A stretch of DNA of 64,000 nucleotides from Asterochloris sp. CNOR1 (Eukaryota > Chlorophyta > Trebouxiophyceae > Trebouxiales > Trebouxiaceae): contig OZ017755.1 in the NCBI GenBank assembly GCA_963969365.1, positions 1,798,001 through 1,862,000 on the forward strand, given 5' to 3'. Below are positions 46,481 to 56,500 of this stretch, one piece after another. The notes under the pieces were generated by a model. The model was not told where the DNA came from, did not search any database, and was given only the letters and a program-made list of their open reading frames with translations. The position numbers were made by a program, and so were the translations under genes. Numbering within the stretch: position 1 is the stretch's first letter; each line of letters begins with the position of its first letter.

Positions 46481-46819
46481 GGGGTAGGAAACGAAAGTGT
46501 GAGTTTAATGAAAAGCTTCTTGTCCTGTGAAAGCCACGCATGCGCCCTTAAGTGGTAAAAGGGGTGAGTTGTTTTGAGGGAGGGTTCATACGATGACAAG
46601 GTCGCACAAGCCAGGCATGCTCCAACAGATGCTCGATAGAGTCGAAACAAGGTCGCCATATTTGGTTGCTGTGTTTGGCATTGGTGAGGGCAGGACCTCT
46701 TTGAGAGTATCTGCTGCTTGTTTTGATCAGCTTTCCTTGCGAGTAACCCCTGCCCTGCTGCAGCCTTCTCATTCATTGTTTTCGAGTCTTTCATCCAGCA
46801 TGGGCCTTTCAGAAAGAGG

Positions 46820-48902
46820 CTAAGAAGCCTCTTCACGGAAAATAAGAAGCTCAGTGAGGACCAAGTGCGGTCGTGTATGGCCCAGGCTGTCACAAACGTC
46901 TCTGGGTTTGTTCATGTCCTCATTGTGGTGAGTCACCCTCCAATGGCAGCACCTGCAGCCCGAAGCGGGCTCTGGGCACAGACAATGTGTCTTGAGCAGG
47001 GCCGATGGCGCCTGGCGCTGGAATAACGGGCACAGTCTGTCTGCGCCTCCTTCCTGTCCTGCTTTGCATATGGCGCCATCCCCATTCTGTCTGGGCAGCA
47101 TGAAGCTTGCCCTGCCTGCTGCTTTGCATGATGCACCCACCCCTTCCAAATAGGAAAGCAAGGTGCCTGCCCTGTGCCTGCCAGCAGATCTGGCACCTAC
47201 CTGCCGCATTGCATGCTTGGTCGGCGCCGTTTGGGGCCTGATCATCTATCCCCTGCCCTTATTTGCCGCCTGCCAAAAGGCAGGGGACCCTCCCTTGCCT
47301 TGCTTTCCCCAGCCATTCTCCAGTTCTGAAGCTGAAACCACCTGCCCTGCCGGGCTCTTTCTCCCCTGTTTGCCAAGCGCACAGCCTCATTGGGGAAGCG
47401 GTCAGGCGTCTCTGCCTGCTTGCAGGTGCCCCTGAGCATCTGGGTCATGAGCCGCCCCCACATGCTCAAGGTGAGATCCTGCCCAGCACCATTTGGGAGG
47501 CCTATCTCATCCTGAACTCACATGGCAGCGTCATGAGGCAAGCCTGTCCGATTCCAGACTCCTGGTCAGCACATGGTGCAGTGACATGGGAAATTGTTGC
47601 ACCTGCCTGCCTGCAAAACCGCCTGCATGCTATCTTTAGGTGCCACAACAGCTGCATGAAACTCTGTTTCGTGACCCAACAGCCCTTTTCCTGTCTGCAG
47701 GACCGCCTGCACGCCACCTGCCCCGAGTCCAGCTTCATGCTGGCCCTCTCCTCCGGCTACTTCCTGTAAGAGGGGCTTTCCAGTAGTCATAGTCTGTCGT
47801 GCTGCAATTCAGTGCAGGCGTTAAGCAAGAGCTGACTTGTATCTGCCCTGTGTGAAGGTACGACCTCATAATCTGCATCCTGCGCTTTGACGAGTGGGGC
47901 ATATCCTACCTGATTCACGCCAGCTGTTGTGCCCTGATCTACGCATATGGCCTGTCGGAGCAGGTGCTGCACTTCTACGGAGCCATGTTCCTGACCTGGG
48001 AGCTGAGCACCCCATGTGAGTCTGCTGCAGCACGTGCGTGACTGACTGGGGCTTTGCATTGTGAGACATATAGAGCTGCTGGCAGCACGGGTGCATGTGC
48101 AGCAATGGCAGGGGTCAGTGCTGCACTCGGTTGAAGCCACGGAGGTAACCTAAGAGCTCATCACCTCATGTGAGTCTGTTGCGGCTGCTGGCAGCATGAT
48201 GCCTGTGGCTACTCGAGTGGCACAGCTCACCTGTGTGAGCCACGCCGGCTGCCAGTCTAGTGATGCTGCTGTGTGGCCAGGCCCCACCTGCTCAAGCCCG
48301 TGTCTGTGAGTGATAGGTGCTTCGAAACCTGCATGTAGCACATGTCACCTGCTGCTGTGTCTCCCTGCAGTCGTCTACTTGCGATGGCTCTTGTACAAGA
48401 TGGGCAAGGTCAACACCACAGCATACACAGTTGTTGGTGTCCTACTGACTCTGGTCTTCTTCCTGTGTCGAACAGTGGCTGGCACAAGTGAGCTCTGCCT
48501 TATGTCTACCGGCACACACAAGCATGAGCAGCATGCACAACTGACATCGTGCAGAGCACTGAGCTCATGCTTGGTGAGGTTACTTTGTATGCCTTCGAGC
48601 TTACATGCCCTCAAGCAAGCAAGAGCATCCTTTTATCTTGGAGAACAATTCGTGTCCTTTAGGAAATTTGGTTGTTATAAGCTGCGATGCTAATTTGCTC
48701 TGCAGTTTTCAGCATAGACTTCTGGCGCACAACGGGCAAAGAGCTGCAGTACACAAGCTCTGGAGCACTCAGTCCAGATGTGATCTGGTTCTACAGGGCA
48801 ATCTGTATAGTACTCAATGGGCTCAACGCCTTTTGGTTATTTAAGCTTGTCCAGGGCGGCCTGAAGCACCTCAAGCCAGCCGCCACAAAGAAGCAGACAT
48901 AG
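46820..48902 (+). CDS. TLC-domain (TRAM-LAG1-CLN8) membrane protein
   Basis: Multi-pass endomembrane protein of the TLC family (ceramide synthases and TMEM56/FAM57-like lipid proteins). Exons in phase: about 46820-46927 (NKKLSEDQVRSCMAQAVTNV, SGFVHVLIV), 47426-47470 (PLSIWVMSRPHMLK), 47701-47765 (ESSFMLALSSGYFL), 47858-48015 (YDLIICILRFDEWGISYLIH, ASCCALIYAYGLSEQVLHFY, LTWELSTP), 48371-48487 (FVYLRWLLYKMGK, TVVGVLLTLVFFLCRTVAG) and 48706-48902 (FWRTTGKELQYTS, AICIVLNGLNAFWLFKLVQG, stop TAG). The split Leu, Phe and Ile codons are restored at the junctions. The family signature GYFLYDL followed by the WE..TP..Y.RW block is clear. The ceramide-synthase Lag1 double-His motif is not seen, so a TMEM56-like role is more likely. 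The C-terminus ends KKQT, near an ER-retrieval dilysine. Start exon not resolved. Confidence 0.85.
47600..47640 (+). repeat. Decayed copy of a TLC gene exon start
   Basis: GCCTGCAAAACCGCCTGCAT resembles GTCTGCAGGACCGCCTGCAC at 47693-47712, the acceptor and start of the exon at 47701. The acceptor AG has become AA in the copy. Confidence 0.6.
48148..48185 (+). repeat. Decayed copy of a TLC gene exon end
   Basis: GAGCTCATCACCTCATGTGA followed by GTCTGTTGCGGC resembles GAGCTGAGCACCCCATGTGA followed by GTCTGCTGCAGC at 48000-48030. The donor GTGAGT is intact. It lies about 140 bp into the next intron. Confidence 0.75.
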
Positions 48903-49454
48903 TTGCTTCCCAGCATCACTGGTGCCCATATGGGATCCTAGTTGCATCCTGTGTGGCACCAGTGCAGTCCCCGGCACACCTGCAGCTTATGACCTCCCCA
49001 TTGGCCCCCATTTGCTTGCAGAGAGCTTTAGTGTCAGCAGCTATGTATCGATTTGAATTGAGAACCACCTACACAGAGTTAGTGGACCGCGCAAGTTGAG
49101 GAAGGTGCATGGCAAAGGGAGGGCATGGTGACAGTGAGGAGTGTATCAAGCTCAGTGTCTTGCAACAAACAGATATTGTTGCTGCTCAGTCTCGCCAGCT
49201 GCTTCATGGAGGCCGTATACCTGGCTGACTGACAAGTGTTCAATCTGCTGCTCGGGAATGCCACATATTTTCAGGCTCCAGCAGCTCCAACTTAGGTCAG
49301 CATGACGGCGTCCAGGATGCAAGAGATCATCTGACATCTTTGCCTTGACCTAATGTCCATGCGCAGACTCAGCGCCCACAAGGGACTCAGGTGCAGCAGG
49401 AGAGGGTAGGCCAGGGGCGACACTCTTCAGCAGCCATCTTTGCCTGCTGCTGCC
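48903..49454. other. Intergenic region between TLC and thioredoxin-like genes
   Basis: About 550 bp without a recognised gene. It should contain the 3' end of the TLC gene and the promoter of the next gene on the same strand. The last 40 bp before the ATG are pyrimidine- and CTG-rich. Confidence 0.5.
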
Positions 49455-51102
49455 ATGCCTCCGAGACGGAGGCCCAAGCAGAAGAAGCCCCTGCCGCGGA
49501 AGGCACCCACAACTTCCTCACGAATTGTGACCATTGGTGATGAGGATCAGCTCAGACATGTGCTGGACAGGACCTCTGCAAGGAAGCTTGTGGTGCTGCT
49601 GTATGGCACAGTAAGTCTCTGCTGCTGCTTTATTGGCATGCACAGGCTGTGAAGCAAGACACCAGCTTTCTGAGTGCATGCCTTTCTGTGCTTGACTGCC
49701 ACTTCTCTGCGCACCCCCTTGTATGGCTGTGCGTGTGCTGCAGGCCTCCCAGCCCAGCTTGACGAACTTGGCAAGGCAGCTTCTCATCAAGCTGTCTCGG
49801 GAAGCTCAGCTGCGGCATGTCACTTTTGCTTTCTGCAACATCGACAGCATGCCGGTGAGGCAGTGCTGCAGCCCTGCCATACACAGCCTGCACTGCTGCC
49901 CTGAGCTCATTCAGGGGGGCTGCTTGCTTGTTCACATGCAGTGAGGAGCATGAGAAAATTAGCATCACGGCATGCAGCTGCAGTGTGGCCTTCCGCTACA
50001 CAGGTGGCAAAGACGCCATCCTCAATGCATGTCGTGATTGGCAGTGCCCCGTCGCAGGGTGCTGGTGCAGAGCTCAGGGCTGGGGAGCAGGCACCCATCT
50101 TCCACCTGAGGCAGGAGGGGCAGACCAAAGAGGTGAGTTGGCTGCTTGCTTGGCCCCGGAGGATCTGCAGGTGGGAGTGGAAGGAGGGGATGCTTGCCTA
50201 CAGTGGTCCCCATCTCTTGCTGCTGAGGACATATCTGAGCTGGCAGAGACCAGCTCCAGAGGGCAGGCATGTCTGAGCATGCTGCGCCGCTTTGCAGGTG
50301 CTGCCTGCTGAGAACAGCTTGACCTTGGCCAACAAGTACCCTCGCCTAGTGCAATTGTGTGAGGATCTGGCAGGTGGGTGGCTGCTGCAGTACACAAAAT
50401 TGCTTTTGCCAGGCCTTGCCCTGACATGCGAGCTGAGCTTGACATGGGCAGGAGTGGCTTGCATGGCTACCAGTCTGCAGCAACATGCTGCACCAGGACT
50501 TTTGTCATGTGCAGGACAGCCCCCTGGGCGGGGACTCTGGGAGCGGCTGGCCCTGGGAGCAGCTGTGGTGGTTGCAGCGGGTGGGCTCCACAGTTGCTGA
50601 CTGCGCTGTGTTTGAGGGGCAGCACAGCTTCACCTGTCCAGCAGCAAAGTCAACTTTTACATTGTGCGTTCAGGGTGGGCTGGTTGGAAAATGGTGCAGC
50701 AGCAGCAGGAGCAACAGATTGGTACGAGCGCTTACCTCAAATACCTGCGCAAGCAAATAAAGAATTTGGATCGTAGAGCCAAGGTGAGGTTCTGTGCATG
50801 TAAGTACACGTCAGCCCAACTGGGCAGCAGAGGTGCTGTGTGCATAAACATCGCTGACGGTACTGGAGTCAATCAAAGGACCTGATGCATGAGGTCTGCG
50901 CGCAGGAGTTTGAGACAAGGATGTTGAAGGCGAAGACTAAGAAAGATAAGGGCATTGCAAAGCGGGAACATGACAGGCTCCGAGCCAAGGCCACGGTAAT
51001 GTTGAGTCAGACCATTCAAGTCTGACAGGCTCTTCGGCCGTGCTTGACAGAGGTTGCCTGCTGCAGGAGCTGCGAATAGATTATAGGGATCTCAGGGAAT
51101 GA
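49455..51102 (+). CDS. Thioredoxin-fold-like protein with C-terminal basic helix
   Basis: Family uncertain. Starts MPPRRRPKQKKPLPRKAPTT (basic N-terminus), then VTIGDEDQLRHVLDRTSARK and LVVLLYG (exon 49455-49610). Exon 49744-49853 gives SQPSLTNLARQLLIKLSREA and HVTFAFCNIDSMP. An exon near 49944-50000 gives VAFRYTG, and 50071-50132 gives ELRAGEQAPIFHLRQEGQTK. The strand-helix-strand order, NID.. spacing and the later F.YTG resemble a thioredoxin fold, but the position of the CxxC holds GTASQP, so no redox activity is expected. Later exons: 50299-50373 (LTLANKYPRLVQLCEDLAG), about 50700-50782 (AYLKYLRKQIKNLDRRAK), 50908-50997 (KAKTKKDKGIAKREHDRLRA) and 51068-51102 (ELRIDYRDLRE, TGA). The last three form a charged helix. 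The join across 50374-50700 is unresolved; it may contain a short hydrophobic segment (LALGAAVVVAAGGL). Confidence 0.5.
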
Positions 51103-51301
51103 GGTGTTGGGGAAGTGCCACTAGTTTGCAGGTTGCTGCACCGTGGCTTGGACGCACATAAGAGGCCGTCACGCTTTCAATGTTCTGCTTTAGCTTGCTC
51201 TCACAGCAATGCATTGCACTGCACTTTGCAATTTAAGTGCAAGTTCAGTGTTTGTTACTTTGCCAACACTGCCAATGCTACTGGCCAAATCCAAAGGCTG
51301 C

Positions 51302-52907
51302 CTATGAGGCTGGCAGGTTTGTGGCAATCCACTGCACTGTTGCTGTGGCCATGCTACTAGCACTGCCCTGCCAGAAGTGGTCCACCCCCTCAAGCAGGGA
51401 AACCTCTGCAGGCTGACACTTGGCTGCGAGGCGGCGTACTGCCTGAGGTCTGCTGTACTGATCTGCATTGCCCAGCACAATCCTCTTGGGGATCTGGCAC
51501 CCCTGCAGCTTTGCCCAGTGATGCCTGGTGTTCAGGAAGAAGCTGGCCCAGCCGCCTGTTCCAGGTGAAGGAGACAATCAGCTGTGCTCATCCCCATCAG
51601 GCCAAGTTGCTGTTGACAGAGGGAACATGCAGCAGCTCTAGCAGCAAGATGTCCCAGTTTGACAACCACAAGATCAATGTGAGGACCCCCTGTAGGGGGT
51701 TCATGGTGACTGACAGGCCATGGAGCAAGAGGGTGATGCAAGCTCACCTGCCACAGGGCTCACTGCTGCCATTGCTGCAAGCTTCGGGCACTCCACGGCG
51801 TGACAGGCCACACAGGCGCCCCACGAGTACCTGCAGCGTACTGAGCCACAATGTCAAGAGGCCACGCAGATGGGAGCCCAGCTCTCGCAGCTGCAGCGCA
51901 CAGTCTGCTCCTGCACTTACTCGAGCATGGCAAGACGGCAAGAGCTCCATCTCTATGCACACAAGCTCTCACAGCGAGCAGGTTCCACCTGCAATCAACC
52001 ACTTCACCCTAGCATGAACAGCTCATGCAACTCCAATGGCCATGCACGATAACAAGTGCAGCACACAGGCTTCTGCCAAGGTGACCTCACCCTACAACAC
52101 TCAGATTGGCGTGGTTCCCCACTGCCTTCAGGACCCCCTTGCAAACTGTGGGCACATCCTGGCAATCTCCTCTGCCCCACAGCGATTTAGAGCCCTGCGA
52201 CAGGCCGACGCCCCTCATGTCGTACCGCACCACTGTGTGCACGAGAGGATGCCTGGCGGCTGCCCTGCACCACGCAGCAGCTATTGGTGGGTCAGGCAGC
52301 AGCTTCAGACACACAGTGAGGTAGTGCTGTGATTGCCTGGCGGTAACAGTGCACATGACAAGGCAGTACTGTCAGGTTCTGCATACTGCTGCATGCAGGT
52401 GCTCCCTTTTGCATGGTCCTGTGCCCTGGTGCAAGCGAGGCTGGGCGCAGGGCGGAGGAGGGCCTATGGCTGGTGATTGCCGAGCTCAAGGAGGGCGGCA
52501 AGCATACACAATAACCTGAACAGCTCCATGACAACATGATCTGAGGAGCTCCCTCCAAGCCAACCATGGGGGTGCAGCACAATGACAGCCAGCTTGGGCT
52601 CATTGCCTGCAGGCACCAGCAGTACTGGATTGCTTGAGGCAGAAGGCCTTACATTACCAGCAGCAGTAGGGGAAGGCTGGCAAGCCTCTGGTGTCAACAG
52701 ATTGGGCGCAAGCCAGCCGGCTAGCTGACCTTCAACATACTTCTGGTGCTTGACAGCATGGAGCTGGGTCCTGTCACGCATCACCAGCCAGAACTGTTCC
52801 TCGCGCTGAGCCATACTCTGTGACGAGTTGCTGCTGCTGCGGCCTGCTGTGCTGATCCCTAAGCTTGACCTGGCCTGTCTCAGCAGCTTTGAGAACCAGG
52901 CGCCCAT
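51302..52907 (-). CDS. Alpha/beta-hydrolase superfamily protein
   Basis: Serine-hydrolase fold protein; substrate unknown. The first exon on the minus strand is 52907-52516: MGAWFSKLLRQARSS (Gly2 and Ser6, a possible N-myristoylation signal, which would attach it to a membrane), then KLAVIVLHPHGWLGGSSSDH, the HPHPxxGG-type oxyanion strand and loop. About 52275-52160 gives VVRYDMRGVGLSQGSKSLWG, the R(Y/F)(D/N)xRGVGxSxG motif. The last exon, starting near 51510, gives RIVLGNADQYSRPQAVRRLA, then LLEGVDHFWQG (catalytic His in GVDHFW) and the TAG stop at 51302. The motif set fits small KANL3/Tex30- and CocE-like hydrolases. The nucleophile exon (GxSxG) should lie at 51600-52100 but I could not place it. 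Its 3' end faces that of the preceding + gene, about 200 bp away. Confidence 0.75.
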
Positions 52908-53565
52908 GGCCTCAGCAGCAGCATCAGCACCTCGCCTTTGCTGAGAAGGGTGATTTAAGTCAAGTTCTCAGGTGGCCGGCGGCTTGCAGAGCTGAGAGGT
53001 GCTTGGCCTGCTCCAGACAATTTTCGAGCTGCAGCTCTCCAAGCCTCAGCAGGAAGTCCACTTGCTCCTGGTCTGCGCAATGCCTGTTGTGCTCAAATTC
53101 ATGCCTGGCCTGCATGGCACATTGCAACAATTCGTTGAGGCTCCAAGGCTTTGGGCTTGTTGCTGCATCTATTGTTTGCCTTCCGTGCCACATGCTGCTG
53201 CCTGTGAAGGCTGGGCAGCCTCCTGGAAGCTCTCAGGAGAGCCCTGTACAGCTGTAGTGCATATAGGGTCATGGAGCCTCATCTGGAAATGCGTCAGAGA
53301 ACACGGTTTCCATATCCTTTGCCATGTGCGGATCCAGCCATAACGACAGGACTGCCTTCCATGCGATAAGGGTGGGAGATCTTCATGAAAGTTCAAGCCA
53401 ATTTCTGACTCAAGCATCTTGCTCTCTGGGTTGGTTGCAGTACTGCACCCTTGACATGTGCACTGTGACCATGACTGTCCAAATTGGCGAGTGAATACCA
53501 GCATCTGAGGGCACGCCGCAAGTCTGGCAGATAGCTTTGGCTTCTATAGGCAGGCATCTGGCGAC
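52908..53565. promoter_or_regulatory. Divergent intergenic region (hydrolase / golgin-like gene)
   Basis: About 660 bp between two start codons pointing away from each other, so it should hold both promoters and 5' leaders. No recognised gene inside; an open minus frame at 53169-53504 has no motif. No clear TATA box. Confidence 0.4.
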
Positions 53566-56500
53566 ATGTATTTCAAGAGGCTGGCCGCAGAGGCCCAGAA
53601 GCAGGCCACCAACCTCTCCAGCAGGGCGAGTGTGGCTCTGGACCGCGGCCTGAATCGGGAGGGCAGCACATCAAGTGAGCCTCCTGCCTCAGCCTGGGCC
53701 CTGCCCTGAATGACAGTGCCCTTTGTTTTCGATGAGCAGTATGCATGACATCTGTGTTACAGGCGCTCGCTCGAGGCTTGGCCTGCTGTGCCTGTAAAAG
53801 CTGCCAAATTTCACACCCCTTCATTGCGAAACACGCATGGCTTGTGCTGTGCGAGAAACTGACGCGTGTGTGTCAGGGTTGGCAAGGCAGGCGGCCATCC
53901 AATGGCCTGTAGCCCACTCTGCTGCAGGCAATGTTGACGAGCATGGCTCCCTACCCTCAACGGAGGGCCTGGATGGCCTGTCTCCAGAGCAGGCTGTGAT
54001 AAAGTTGCAGCGTCACAACGCTGCCCTCCAGCGCACGGCGCAGGCTGCCATGGCCCTGGAGCAGGAGAACGCGCTGCTGCAGTCACAGCTGGATTCGATG
54101 ACAGAGCGAGAGGTGGGCAGGCAGCTGCATGCAAGCTTGTGACTCTCAAACTGGCAACAGTCCCTCTGGCCACACTGGGGAGAAGTCGCTTGCCTGGCTC
54201 AGTAGGTGCTGAGGTAATCAGGCTTGCTGTCGTGCAGGCTCAGAGGGTGGCAGCAGAGATGACGGCTGAGAGGCAGGTTCGCCGTGGGGGCCCCAGCACT
54301 CCTGAGCAGGCAAGCACTGCACTACTGGTGCAGTCCTGCAGGGTGCTCTGCAGTGTGCTGTTGACATGGGAACACAGGGCACAACCTCAAAACGATGTAC
54401 TCTTGCTCACATGGGCTGAGCACCTTCTGGGGCCCTCCTGTGCAAAGGGGCTGAGCACCTGCTGGAATATTGGGCAGGCAGATGCGTGTACTGCAAACAT
54501 GCACCCTGCCAATATACAGCAGCTCACCCGCCACAAGTGGGGCCTTGAGAGGTCAGGCAGACCAGGACTGGTACAGCTGAGCTGCTGTCCAGGACTGCTA
54601 CCTGCACCAACAGGCAGCCACTCCCTGTGTTGACGGTGCAGGCCAACCGCATGCTGCAAGCCAAGGTGGAGATGCTGCGTACCAACCTGGAGGCTGCTCG
54701 TACTGAGGCAGAAGCCTCTGACAGTCTGAGGAAGGAGGTGGCAATTCTCAGGAGCCAGTTGACTGCTGGGAGTGCTAATATGGTGGCTGCTGTCGCAGAG
54801 GTTGCCGACATCAGCAAGGGGGATGGGCATGTGCAGGCGCTTCAGCAGGAGCTGGCACAGGCAAGCCTTGTTCTGGGAAAGGTGATGCAGCAGGCAGCGT
54901 GTGCATACATGCCCAGACACAGCCACTTTTGACATGTGCAGACCATCAGCAACAGCCTCCCAGCCAGGCCACCACTGCTCAGCATGCACTGTGTCACGTA
55001 CTACAAATGGTGCTGCGTACCGGCCTCTTGCTGAGCTAGCTGCTATGATGAGTTGGCCATCATGTTGCAGGCCAAGCTGGAAAACAAGGAGCTGAGGCGG
55101 CAGCTGAAGCTGGTGGAGAGCCGGTCAGCATCGCCTTTTGCCTCAGCATCGCCTCAAACCATCGAAATTGCTGTGGCGGTTGCCGAGGTGGCTGAGCTGA
55201 GGGCACAAGTGGTGGAAAGGGAGGTCAGCAGACCAGCACGCTGCTCCCAGCTGCATGGCATGCTGGCCACCCTTCATCATGCTGCTTAATGCCTGGTGAC
55301 ACTGGCCAGGGGAGATGATGATCTGTACACAGTGCTGTGCTGCCCGGTATCTGCGCTGAAGAGCTTGTGTTTGGCCTCGCCACCTGCAGCACCGCGCGAC
55401 GGGCCTGCCCGCCACCCTCACGGGACGCCATTGTTTCAGAGCAGTTCATGCTGTTCCTGCCCGACTGCTACCTCACTCCCCGCGCTGCAGGCACAGCTGC
55501 AGAAGCTGCAGCAGGAGTGTGCAGAGGCTCATGGCAATGAAGCCAAGCTGCAGAGCCAGCTGCAGCAGGTGCATGCTCAGCTGGTGGCAGGCAGGGCACC
55601 TGGCGCGCCTCCTACACCTCCCCACGTCTCCTTTGCAACCTTGGAGGTCACTGTCAAAGTAAGCGGCTGCCCTTTGGCCTGAGCTGTATCCAGCGCCTGT
55701 TCTGCGCCTCTGTACATGGAGTCAAAGAGCAGTGATTGGCAGGCCTCCCAATCAGTGATGTTCCTTTCTAGCTGCTGCGTCTCCCCTAGTGCTGTTCTGA
55801 GGGTTGCTGCTGCGTGGGCCTTGCAATGATACATGTCCTGTGCTGCCTAGGCAGTTGAGCACTACAATGTTGTCGACGTCTTGGCCTGAGCTTTGCTGCT
55901 GATAGAGGCCTTGCCTGTGTGGTTGTGTGATGGCAAGCTTGCAGAGCGCTGCTGAGCCTGGCCTGACTGCGCAGGAGGCCAGTGACAAGGCAGCGGCCAA
56001 CGCTGCCCTGCTGCACCGCATTGCAGCAGCCAAGCAGCATCGGTCTTCCTGGGCTTCAGCCCCAGCCTCCCCTGCTGGCAGCTCCCCAACTGCCTTGCCT
56101 GCAGCAGACACCTCCAAGACCCCAGTTTCAGGGGGTCCTGAGCTTGTGGCAAAGCTGGAGCAGCAGGTGCTTCGCCTCCCTAAGCGCTGCTTGGTGGAGT
56201 AGCTTTGTGCGCACAGTGTCATCCCAGCGCCGCCCGCCTGGCGCATCTTCCTGTGGGAGCTGCCGGCTGCTGGCCTGTGCTTGGGCTGGGTTGCTGGCAT
56301 CGGCATGGTTGCTCCCTTGAAAGTGTTAAGCAAGCCTGCCATTCCATGGCACTGCCGCAGTTTGTGTGCCACTGCTGCTGTTTGGCTCCAGCACGACTGC
56401 CCTGCAGGGCCAGCCGCCTGTCTGACCGCCTCTGTATGCAGCAACGTCAACTACCGACAGGTGCACTCTTGATGTTTGCTGCATCCCTGCTGCTGGCCCC

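Noticed and set aside
46426-46893. 155-codon minus-strand open frame starting MTAWAIHDRTW
   Set aside because: It spans the last BAG6 exon, the intergenic gap and the first recognised TLC exon on the other strand; no family motif.
54881-54890. GCAAGC after ELAQ as another GC-AG donor in the golgin-like gene (around 54859)
   Set aside because: Reading on through ASLVLGK reaches a normal GT donor in phase, so a GC donor is not needed.
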